From NCBI GenBank assembly GCA_027021285.1, contig JALUUP010000185.1:1-12870 (forward strand): a DNA stretch of 12,870 bases, given 5' to 3'. Within the stretch, counting starts at the first letter, position 1; each line of letters starts with the position of its first letter. The notes under the pieces are model-generated. The model worked only from the letters and a program-made list of their open reading frames with translations, had not been told where the DNA came from and made no database searches. Made by a program: the position numbers and the translations under genes. The stretch is from Bacteroidota bacterium (GTDB lineage: Bacteria; Bacteroidota; Ignavibacteria; SZUA-365; JAADGX01). Of the stretch, positions 1-6,422 are shown one piece after another.

Positions 1-1
1 C

Positions 2-1918
2 CTGATTCGCCTTGATGTCTGTATCACACGCGCGGGAATCGCCGTGCCTCAGCCGGGGAAGGGATCGTTTACGCTCATGGAAAACGGTGTTTCAATGCTT
101 CCTGTTGTTGATTGTCCGGATACCGCAGTTATTAATTCGTTGGCTTTGGCCCTGGACAATTCCGGTTCCATGGCGAGTTACATGTTTTCTCTACGCGCGG
201 CGGCAATGCGCCTTGTGGACAGTCTGCCGGCCGGGGACGAAGCCGCGCTCATTGCTTTTGGACAGGGCGTTGCCGTTCTCCAGGGTTTTACCACGGACAA
301 GAATTTACTGCGTTCCGCGCTGAACGGTATGAACGCTTCCGGAGGAACGCCATTTTACGACGCCTGCCTGCTGGCTGTTCAGATGCTGTCCTCCAGGCCG
401 GGCAGGAAAGCAGCCGTTTTGCTCACCGATGGCATCGACAACGCAAGCAGTGTTGGCCCCGGCAATGTTATGGATGCGGCCAGGGCGTCGAACATCAAGC
501 TCTTCACTATCGGTTTCGGGACATCTGCTCTTTCAGAATCGCAATTGCGGCGCATGGCGATGGAAACCGGAGGTAAGTATTTTCGAGTGTTGCGGGAGGA
601 GGAGCTCGCCCAGGTATTCGACGCGATCGCCGTGGCCATCATGTCCCGGTGCTGTCAATTGACGTACCTGGCGAATTCATGCGAGGATTCCGTGCGCGCC
701 CTGCGCCTGGAAGTGAACCTGGACGGCGAAACAGCGGCGGCGGATACCATGGTTTTTTCTCCTTACCGCCCCGATACCCTGCGTCTCGTGGTGGATGCGC
801 CGTCCGCGGTCGGCCCTAACGGGAACGCCATCGTGTATGTCCGCCTCGAGCCTCGTGTCGACCCGGGCATGCTGTTGTCTTTTTCGTTTCGCATACGGTA
901 CAATCCCGGGCTTCTGACGGTTTTTCCCGTCGTTCCCATCACGATAGGCACCATTACGCAGAACCGCACGGTGTTCCTGTCAATGCCCCGGCCCGGAATT
1001 TTGGAATTCTCCGCCTCGTACGTCAATCCCAGTTTCGCTACCGGTAACCTGGTAGGAGTTCGGTTCAAGGGTGTGCCCGCGGATTCCAGTCGTCCGGTGG
1101 AGATTTCGTTGGAGGATGTGCAGTTTGCGGCCGGTTGCCCGAACGTGGTCTATACTGAGCCGGACACCATCGAGGTGTGCCAGTGCCGCGAAAAGGTAAC
1201 GGCGTGGCTTGATTCTCTCCGCATTACGCGCGCCGCGGAGGAGATCAGCATGCCGGTGTACGTGCAATGGCCGGACAGCTCCGCCGGCCCGGCCTTGTTC
1301 ATCTCGATGGTCAACTACAACCCGGACGTGTTTACTCCTGTGCGCGTCGATGTGGAAGGAACGAGCACCCAATATGCGGACGTGTCTTGGGATGTGCTCT
1401 CTCCCGGTTTATTGCGTGTTGCGACTGAACCGGCTTTTTCTCCGACATCGGCGGAGGCGTTGTACCGGGTGGTTTTTCGAGTCGAGCCCGTGAAGTCCAC
1501 TGAAGAGGGTTGGTTCACGCTTCCGACCGTGAAAATGTACGCCCGGTGCTGCCCGGAAACAGGCGCTGACACTTCAGGCAGGGTCCTGGTGGAAGGAATG
1601 TGCGAGAAGATTTCCTCCCGGAGCGACGGAGGATTTGCGCTTGGTCAGAACGCGCCGAACCCCGCCAACCCTGTTACCACGATCATTTTCTCCGTAGGAG
1701 CGACACATGCGGAAGGCGCGAAGCCGGAAACAATCCCGGTGCTTCTGACCCTGTTCGATGTCGGCGGAAGAGAGATCGCGCGCATCGTCGACGCGTCGAT
1801 GCAACCGGGCACGTACCGTGTTGTACTGAACGCCACTTCGCTTCCCAGCGGCACGTACTTTTACCGTCTCAGCTCCGGCGGTCGCGTCTTGAGCCGCTCA
1901 ATGACCGTGGTGAAGTAG
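2..1918 (+). CDS. Secreted von Willebrand factor A domain protein with T9SS sorting domain (5' end outside window)
   Basis: The frame is open to the left edge, and the residues before the first in-window start (GTG at 44) already look like the strand that precedes a 'FTLMENG' segment, so the true start lies upstream. Counting from that GTG, a vWA domain spans about residues 30-195. Its metal-ion-dependent adhesion site is visible as D38-N-S40-G-S42, T102 and D129. Two related beta-sandwich, cohesin-like modules follow, each with a YNP motif (Y286, Y425), a PGIL/PGLL motif about 30 residues later (P317, P454) and cysteines near its end. The C-terminus from F531 reads FALGQNAPNPANP and then a FlgD-like/type A sorting domain ending SGTYFYRLSS...VVK, which directs export by type IX secretion and surface attachment in FCB bacteria. 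The protein has many cysteines, which fits an extracytoplasmic, disulfide-bonded protein. The ligand is unknown; adhesion or protein binding at the surface is inferred. Family assignment is confident, function is not. Confidence 0.88.
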   Translation: MIRLDVCITRAGIAVPQPGKGSFTLMENGVSMLPVVDCPDTAVINSLALALDNSGSMASYMFSLRAAAMRLVDSLPAGDEAALIAFGQGVAVLQGFTTDKNLLRSALNGMNASGGTPFYDACLLAVQMLSSRPGRKAAVLLTDGIDNASSVGPGNVMDAARASNIKLFTIGFGTSALSESQLRRMAMETGGKYFRVLREEELAQVFDAIAVAIMSRCCQLTYLANSCEDSVRALRLEVNLDGETAAADTMVFSPYRPDTLRLVVDAPSAVGPNGNAIVYVRLEPRVDPGMLLSFSFRIRYNPGLLTVFPVVPITIGTITQNRTVFLSMPRPGILEFSASYVNPSFATGNLVGVRFKGVPADSSRPVEISLEDVQFAAGCPNVVYTEPDTIEVCQCREKVTAWLDSLRITRAAEEISMPVYVQWPDSSAGPALFISMVNYNPDVFTPVRVDVEGTSTQYADVSWDVLSPGLLRVATEPAFSPTSAEALYRVVFRVEPVKSTEEGWFTLPTVKMYARCCPETGADTSGRVLVEGMCEKISSRSDGGFALGQNAPNPANPVTTIIFSVGATHAEGAKPETIPVLLTLFDVGGREIARIVDASMQPGTYRVVLNATSLPSGTYFYRLSSGGRVLSRSMTVVK

Positions 1919-1931
1919 AAGGAACGAATGT

Positions 1932-1978
1932 AGAGAGCGCGGGACGACAAGAAACTCGATTTGAAACCGGCGCTTTTT
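1932..1978 (+). terminator. Probable Rho-independent terminator after the vWA gene
   Basis: An AGCGC arm at 1936-1940 pairs with GCGCT at 1970-1974. Two further G-C pairs form across a one-base bulge, and weaker A-U/G-U pairs extend outwards from A1932. The run TTTTT (1974-1978) follows. It starts 14 bases after the vWA stop codon. The loop is large (about 24 bases), so this is a moderate call. It separates the vWA gene from cysS. Confidence 0.42.
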
Positions 1979-2022
1979 ATGGGAGGATGGAATTCAGGAT
2001 TCGTTGTTTCCTGGTAGCGTGT

Positions 2023-2057
2023 GGGTGTCGGGTTTCAGGTATTGGGTCTTAGGATCT
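2023..2057 (+). repeat. Degenerate 7-base tandem array, consensus RGGTNTY
   Basis: Five units stand head to tail without gaps: GGGTGTC, GGGTTTC, AGGTATT, GGGTCTT and AGGATCT. Positions 2, 3 and 6 are invariant and positions 1 and 7 keep their purine/pyrimidine class. Nothing in the array is coding. Similar G-rich short-period strings occur between genes in some other genomes, but I cannot assign this one to a named family. Confidence 0.6.
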
Positions 2058-2090
2058 TGTAGAAGTGGAACAATATATCGTTTTAACATC

Positions 2091-2114
2091 CAAACCTTCG
2101 AACGTTCCAACGTT
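2091..2114 (+). repeat. Degenerate 8-base tandem array, consensus CNAACSTT
   Basis: Three contiguous octamers, CAAACCTT, CGAACGTT and CCAACGTT, differ at only two of eight positions. The core AACGTT is itself a palindrome, so each of the last two units is dyad symmetric. The array is followed by a short T run. Confidence 0.5.
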
Positions 2115-2167
2115 TTTTGAATATGCCCGGTCATAGTGGATAGATGGGTTTGTGGCTCCTTGATTTG

Positions 2168-2199
2168 TCGGTACCTCGGCAATTCGGCTATTCATTCAT
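2168..2199 (+). repeat. Degenerate 8-base array TCGGYNMY, with an extra exact copy downstream
   Basis: Three octamers, TCGGTACC (2168-2175), TCGGCAAT (2176-2183) and TCGGCTAT (2184-2191), are followed by a decayed TCATTCAT. An exact second copy of TCGGCAAT lies at 2238-2245. The period equals that of the preceding octamer array, but the unit is different. Confidence 0.5.
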
Positions 2200-2354
2200 C
2201 ATCATACTGCTATCCTCCACGGCCAAAAAAATCCAGTTCGGCAATCCCGCTGCCTGTTTTCTCTAGATCAATTTTCGCATATTCAGGGCAGGTGAAAAAC
2301 GCTCTGCCAATGGATCGCGTTGGCGGATCAATACAAAACGCATGGAATCAGGAA

Positions 2355-3770
2355 ATGTCTTTATTGCTGTATAACACGCTCACGCGACGGAAGGAAACGT
2401 TCGAACCGCTGGAGGAAGGGCAGGTACGGATGTACACCTGCGGCCCCACCGTGTACGATTATTTCCACATCGGGAACGCCCGTTCCTTCGTGGTGGCGGA
2501 CGTGATTCGACGCTACCTGGAGTTTGCCGGCTACAACGTGACGTTCGTCATGAACATTACCGACATCGACGACAAGATCATCAACCGGGCGGCGGAGAGA
2601 GGCGTCGATGCAAGTAAAATCGCCGGGGAATTCACGGAAGCCTTCTTCCAGGACATCGAAGCGCTGGGAGTGCGTCCCGCCGACGTGTACCCGAAAGCAA
2701 CGGAGACCATCGAGGATATCGTGCGCCACGTGGAGGGACTGGTGAAATCCGGGGCGGCATACGTGGTGGACGGCGACGTGTATTTCAACGTGGAAGCTTT
2801 CCCGGAATACGGCAAGCTGAGCGGCAAAAAACTGGAAGAACTGGTGGCCGGGGCTCGGGTGGAGAAGGACGAACGGAAGCGGAACCCGGCGGATTTCGCC
2901 CTCTGGAAAGCCGCAAAGCCGGGTGAGCCTTCCTGGGAATCGCCGTGGGGCTTGGGCCGACCGGGGTGGCACATCGAGTGCTCGGTCATGTCGCAGAAGT
3001 ATCTCGGGGAGACCTTCGACATTCACGCCGGAGGAAACGATCTCATCTTCCCGCACCACGAGAACGAGATTGCCCAGAGCGAAGCCCTGACCGGCAAGCA
3101 GTTCGTGCGCTACTGGCTGCACTTCGGTTTCCTGCGCATCAACGAGGAAAAGATGTCCAAGTCGCTGGGTAATTTCATCACCGCGCGGGAAGCCCTGAAG
3201 AAGTGGCCTGCCTACGGCATCCGGTTTTTCTTCCTCCAGACCCACTACCGCAGCCCCCTGAACCTGCTGCCCGAAGGCATCGAAGGAGCTGTGAAAGGGG
3301 CAGCGAAGTTTCGCGCCTTTCGGGACGAGCTGGACGCGATGGGAGACGGCGCGCGGTCGTTCGACGTGAAGCCGTACCGGGAACGGTTCGTGCGGGCCAT
3401 GAACGACGATTTCAACACCCCGGCCGCGCTGGGCGCCTTGTTCGATCTCATGCGTGACGTTCGTGCCGCCGCCGACGGAATCGACCGGCCTTCTATCGAT
3501 ACTGTTCGTGATTTCTTCGACCGTGCCGTGGACGGTGTGTTCGGCATCCTTCCTCCACCGCGGGAAGCTCTGTCCGGGGCGGATGACGCGCTTGTCGGCG
3601 ATCTCGTGCGGATCCTCATCGACGTCCGCAACGAGTTGCGCAAGGAACGGAATTTCGCTCTCGCCGACCGTATCCGCGACACCTTGGCGGCCGCGGGCGT
3701 GACATTGAACGACGGCAAGGATGGAACATCCTGGTCGTATTCTCCACCCGAGTCCACAACCCGAGGGTAG
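2355..3770 (+). CDS. cysS: Cysteinyl-tRNA synthetase
   Basis: This enzyme joins L-cysteine to tRNA-Cys in the cytoplasm, using ATP. From the ATG at 2355 the protein is 471 residues, close to the usual length of about 460. It begins MSLLLYNTLTRRKE and reaches the family hallmark MYTCGPTVYD at the expected place. The class I signatures are HIGN (38-41, the HIGH motif) and KMSKS (266-270). The four zinc ligands known from the E. coli enzyme are present and almost identically numbered: C29, C209, H234 and E238. A DALR-type anticodon-binding region and a C-terminal helical tail with 'RNFALADRIRD' complete the family architecture. The frame is open back to 2136 and an ATG at 2310 is possible, but the upstream residues do not resemble CysRS. 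An AGGAA lies directly against the chosen ATG, which is tighter than normal, so the exact start is slightly uncertain. The stop is 3 bases before the next gene, whose ribosome binding site overlaps the end of cysS. Confidence 0.97.
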   Translation: MSLLLYNTLTRRKETFEPLEEGQVRMYTCGPTVYDYFHIGNARSFVVADVIRRYLEFAGYNVTFVMNITDIDDKIINRAAERGVDASKIAGEFTEAFFQDIEALGVRPADVYPKATETIEDIVRHVEGLVKSGAAYVVDGDVYFNVEAFPEYGKLSGKKLEELVAGARVEKDERKRNPADFALWKAAKPGEPSWESPWGLGRPGWHIECSVMSQKYLGETFDIHAGGNDLIFPHHENEIAQSEALTGKQFVRYWLHFGFLRINEEKMSKSLGNFITAREALKKWPAYGIRFFFLQTHYRSPLNLLPEGIEGAVKGAAKFRAFRDELDAMGDGARSFDVKPYRERFVRAMNDDFNTPAALGALFDLMRDVRAAADGIDRPSIDTVRDFFDRAVDGVFGILPPPREALSGADDALVGDLVRILIDVRNELRKERNFALADRIRDTLAAAGVTLNDGKDGTSWSYSPPESTTRG

Positions 3771-3773
3771 CTT

Positions 3774-4295
3774 ATGTCCAATCCCATTTTGTGGCGCAAC
3801 CTGTTCCGCCAGAAGAAAGCGGAATCCCTGCTCAACGTGCTGCGCAACGTACCCATCTTCGAAGACCTCAGTCGTTTGGAGCTGAAGTCGATCGAGCGCA
3901 TCCTTCACCGCCGGAGTTACCGCCGCGGCGAGTATATTTTCCGGGAGGGTGAGACCGGCCTGGGCATGTACATCGTGGAGGAAGGCGCCGTGGCCATCAC
4001 CGTGGGCGAACCCGGTCATGAGAAGGAAATCAGCCTGCTGCGCAACGGGGAATTTTTCGGTGAGATGGCGCTGTTGCGGGAGGACCCGCGGTCTGCCAAT
4101 GCCGTGGCCCGTGTCGATACGATCGTCCTGGGATTCTTCCAACCCGATCTCCTGCAGTTGCTGGAAACCAATCCCCGTCTCGGTGTGTCCGTGGTCATGC
4201 GCCTGGCGCGCATCATCGCCGAGCGCTTGCAGCACCTGTTACACGAAAACAAGCAATTGCAGGAACGTGTTGACGAACTGGAGCGCGACAGGTGA
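3774..4295 (+). CDS. Stand-alone cyclic nucleotide-binding domain protein with coiled-coil tail
   Basis: This is a 173-residue protein with a single CRP/FNR-type cyclic nucleotide-binding fold at about residues 25-140. The phosphate-binding cassette looks intact: FGEMAL (95-100, with E97 for the ribose hydroxyl) and RSA (R106-S107-A108, with the arginine for the cyclic phosphate). Cyclic nucleotide binding is therefore plausible, though the ligand (cAMP, cGMP or another) cannot be read from sequence. It has no helix-turn-helix, kinase or channel domain. The last 30 residues (about 143-173) are a charged helix likely to form a coiled coil. The ATG follows GAGGG (3763-3767) by 6 bases, and that site lies inside the end of cysS, which suggests coupled translation. 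The gene's own stop overlaps the GTG start of the following membrane protein, so a role as its cytoplasmic regulatory partner is a reasonable inference. Confidence 0.88.
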   Translation: MSNPILWRNLFRQKKAESLLNVLRNVPIFEDLSRLELKSIERILHRRSYRRGEYIFREGETGLGMYIVEEGAVAITVGEPGHEKEISLLRNGEFFGEMALLREDPRSANAVARVDTIVLGFFQPDLLQLLETNPRLGVSVVMRLARIIAERLQHLLHENKQLQERVDELERDR

Positions 4296-5335
4296 ACGAA
4301 CTCTCGCTGACAACCAAGATCCTGATCTTCATCCTTTTTCTGCTCTTGCTGGTCATTGGCTGGTACCTGCTCAACGTTGCCGGGAGCATCATCTCTATTT
4401 TCCTTGTGGCCCTAGTGATTTCCTTTCTCCTGGCTCCGTCGGTGGACACGCTGGAGAGAATCGGGGTGCCGCGCTTGTTGGGAACGACCGTAATGTTCGT
4501 TCTTTTCTTCAGCCTCGTGAGCGCCGTCTTCTATACGGTTACGCCCATTATTTACGAGGAAGCCGTCAGGGTGCAGCACAGGATCAGCGTGGGTGCACTG
4601 CGTAACGCGATCCAGCAGGTGGAGGCGTCCGTGAACGAACAACTTCGCATCCTGGGCGCCGTGGAATGGAAACTGGCTCCGTACGTTGAAAACATTGTCC
4701 GCGTCGCTTTGTCGAACATTCTAGGAGTAGCCTCGGGCGTCGTGTACTCGGTCATCTACATCTTCATGGTGGTGTTCGCCACGTTCTTCCTGTTGAAAGA
4801 CGGCCGACGCATCAAGAAAAGCCTCATCAGCGCAGTGCCCAACCGTTTCTTCGAGATGACGCTTTCCATCATTCACAAGATCGAGTGGTCCCTGGGAGCG
4901 TACCTGCGGGGGATACTTCTGGATGCGTTCGTTATCGGCCTGTTGTCCACGTTCGCCATGTGGCTGATAGGAGTGCCGAATTTCATGCTGGTGGGGCTGG
5001 CGGCAGGCATGTTCAACCTTGTTCCGTACCTGGGTCCGCCGACAGGAGCCTTGCTTGCCGTCATCATCAGCGTCGTGTCGCTGGGCACGTGGGAGAAGAC
5101 CATACCAATCATTCTGGCGTTCATCGCCCTGCGTCTGATCGACGATTTCCTGGTACAACCCATGACCATATCCAAGAGCGTTCGCATGCATCCGCTGGTG
5201 GTGATTTTTGCCATCCTGGCGGGGGGGCAGTTCTTCGGTATCTTCGGGATGCTGTTCGCGGTCCCGGCGGTGGGCGTCTTCAACGTCATTCTCAGTGAAT
5301 TTTACCACGGTATCCAGCGATACCGTCCCATATAA
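4292..5335 (+). CDS. AI-2E family (UPF0118/PerM-like) membrane transporter
   Basis: This is a polytopic inner-membrane protein of 347 residues with the layout of the AI-2E exporter/permease family. It has two N-terminal membrane helices (about 9-50), a third at about 63-86, a long soluble segment (about 88-145), and then further helices to the C-terminus. Family landmarks are visible: FLLKDGRRIKKSL and VPNRFFE after the fourth helix, YLRGILLDAFVIG, and the conserved FNLVPYLGPPTGA segment. Members include TqsA-like AI-2 exporters and Na+/H+ antiporter-like proteins, so the substrate cannot be predicted. The start is the GTG at 4292, within a GTGA overlap with the stop of the upstream cyclic nucleotide-binding gene. 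No other initiator in this position would fit as well, and such overlaps usually mean coupled translation. Family call is strong, substrate unknown. Confidence 0.92.
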   Translation: MNELSLTTKILIFILFLLLLVIGWYLLNVAGSIISIFLVALVISFLLAPSVDTLERIGVPRLLGTTVMFVLFFSLVSAVFYTVTPIIYEEAVRVQHRISVGALRNAIQQVEASVNEQLRILGAVEWKLAPYVENIVRVALSNILGVASGVVYSVIYIFMVVFATFFLLKDGRRIKKSLISAVPNRFFEMTLSIIHKIEWSLGAYLRGILLDAFVIGLLSTFAMWLIGVPNFMLVGLAAGMFNLVPYLGPPTGALLAVIISVVSLGTWEKTIPIILAFIALRLIDDFLVQPMTISKSVRMHPLVVIFAILAGGQFFGIFGMLFAVPAVGVFNVILSEFYHGIQRYRPI

Positions 5336-5339
5336 ATCA

Positions 5340-5353
5340 GCAGCGTACGCTGC
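5340..5353. promoter_or_regulatory. Perfect 14-base palindrome between AI-2E and glycosylasparaginase genes
   Basis: GCAGCGTACGCTGC is a perfect dyad lying 4 bases after the AI-2E stop and 12 bases before the ribosome binding site of the next gene. As RNA it would form a 5-bp G+C-rich stem with a GUAC tetraloop. No T run follows, so it is not a standard terminator. It could be an operator, an mRNA-processing or stability hairpin, or chance. Confidence 0.35.
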
Positions 5354-5380
5354 ACGTTACACCTTGAGAGGAAATTATTT

Positions 5381-6346
5381 ATGCCAACCCGGAGAGAATT
5401 TCTGATAACCGGCGGCATCGGCCTGGGGGCTGTCGTCGTCGGTAAACACGCCGCAACCGCTATGCCTTCCACCCGTACGGCGCCTGTCGTGATTTCTACG
5501 TGGCCGCACGGTATTCCGGCCAACGAAGCCGCCTGGAAGGTCCTTGCCTCGGGCGGGTACGCCCTCGACGCCGTGGAAGCGGGAGTGCGCGTCCCGGAGG
5601 GCGATCCGAAGGTTATGTCCGTGGGTTACGGCGGCCTGCCCGACGAAGACGGCGTGGTCACCCTGGATTCGTGTATCATGGATGAAAAGTGGCGATGCGG
5701 CGCCGTGGCGTTCGTTCGGAATTTCAAGCACCCGGTGTCCATCGCGCGCAAGGTCATGGAGCGCACCCGGCACATCCTGCTGGTAGGCGAAGGCGCGGAG
5801 AAGTTTGCCCGCATGATGGGTTTTCGGGAAGAGAACCTGCTCACCGAAGCGGCCCGCCGCCGGTGGCTGCGCTGGAAAGCCAACCTGAGCAAAAAGGATA
5901 ACCTGCTGCCCGCTGCGGAAGGCAACCATGACACGATCGGCATGGTAGCGTTGGATACGCAGTTTCGCCTGGCCGGCGCCTGCACTACCAGCGGCCTTTC
6001 GAACAAGCTCCACGGACGGGTGGGAGATTCGCCCATCATCGGGGCAGGGCTGTACGTGGACGGTGAAGTCGGCGGGGCAAGCGCCACCGGCGTGGGAGAA
6101 GCAGTAATCCGGACCGCCGGCAGCTTCCTCATCGTCGAGAAGATGCGGGAAGGGATGAGCCCGCGGGAGGCGTGCGAGGAAGCCATACGCCGCGTCATGA
6201 AAATGAATCCCGACCATCCGAATGTTGCTTTTATCGCGCTGGACAAGAACGGGAACATCGGCGCCGCCACCAATTACGACAAGTTCCAGTACGCCCTGTA
6301 CCGCGACGGGAAGAATGCCCTTCACGCGGTGACACCCCTCCGCTGA
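5381..6346 (+). CDS. N4-(beta-N-acetylglucosaminyl)-L-asparaginase (glycosylasparaginase), Tat-exported
   Basis: This is an N-terminal nucleophile (Ntn) hydrolase that cleaves the GlcNAc-asparagine bond of N-linked glycopeptides. The 321-residue precursor begins with a twin-arginine signal, TRREFLITGG and then a hydrophobic stretch to about residue 28, so it should be exported folded to the periplasm. The alpha part includes the conserved STWPHG (W41), ANEAAWK, DAVEAGVRVPE and SVGYGG blocks. The autocleavage site is GNHD/TIGM, which makes T185 the new N-terminal catalytic threonine of the beta subunit. Further active-site segments are CTTSG and HGRVGDSPIIGAG (substrate-binding Arg and Asp), then GEAVIRT. 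Length and motif order match the Flavobacterium/Elizabethkingia enzyme closely. The start follows GAGAGGAA (5366-5373) at normal spacing. A 16-base gap separates it from the earliest possible start of the next gene. Specificity for glycoasparagine over plain isoaspartyl or asparagine substrates is inferred from the motifs. Confidence 0.95.
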   Translation: MPTRREFLITGGIGLGAVVVGKHAATAMPSTRTAPVVISTWPHGIPANEAAWKVLASGGYALDAVEAGVRVPEGDPKVMSVGYGGLPDEDGVVTLDSCIMDEKWRCGAVAFVRNFKHPVSIARKVMERTRHILLVGEGAEKFARMMGFREENLLTEAARRRWLRWKANLSKKDNLLPAAEGNHDTIGMVALDTQFRLAGACTTSGLSNKLHGRVGDSPIIGAGLYVDGEVGGASATGVGEAVIRTAGSFLIVEKMREGMSPREACEEAIRRVMKMNPDHPNVAFIALDKNGNIGAATNYDKFQYALYRDGKNALHAVTPLR

Positions 6347-6422
6347 TCATGCCTCGCTGCTGGTGACGTCTCTGCATCGACACGGCCGCGCTGAAAGCCC
6401 AGTTCCTCCTGCTGGCCACGCC

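Larger units (their letters stand above)
1979..2354. other. Gene-free spacer upstream of cysS, containing short-period repeats
   Basis: This stretch is richer in A+T than its surroundings and has no plausible gene. The cysS frame is open back to 2136, but the extra residues are low in quality and unlike any CysRS N-terminus. It contains three mini-arrays of 7- or 8-base degenerate repeats (2023-2057, 2091-2114, 2168-2199), listed separately. A weak hairpin, AACGT (2101-2105) with ACGTT (2110-2114), is followed by TTTT. I see no convincing promoter for cysS, although one must lie here if the terminator at 1932-1978 works. Confidence 0.6.

Noticed and set aside
2099..2118. AACGT / ACGTT hairpin followed by T run as a terminator
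   Set aside because: The stem is five mostly weak pairs, it is explained by the octamer array, and a better terminator lies closer to the vWA stop.
2253..2283. Possible sigma70 promoter for cysS (TGTTTT, 17 bases, CATATT)
   Set aside because: The -35 match is too poor to separate it from background in this A+T-richer spacer.
2136..2354. In-frame N-terminal extension of cysS by 73 codons
   Set aside because: The residues are unlike any CysRS N-terminus and overlap the octamer repeats. The zinc-ligand numbering fits the 2355 start almost exactly.
2361..4235. Very long open frame on the minus strand (624 codons) opposite cysS and the cNMP gene
   Set aside because: It is antisense to two firmly identified genes. 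Its translation is rich in H, Q, R, G and V without domains, as expected from the codon bias of high-GC genes read in reverse.
5375..6325. 316-codon minus-strand frame opposite the glycosylasparaginase gene
   Set aside because: The sense strand matches a known enzyme along its full length, and the reverse frame shows no family features.
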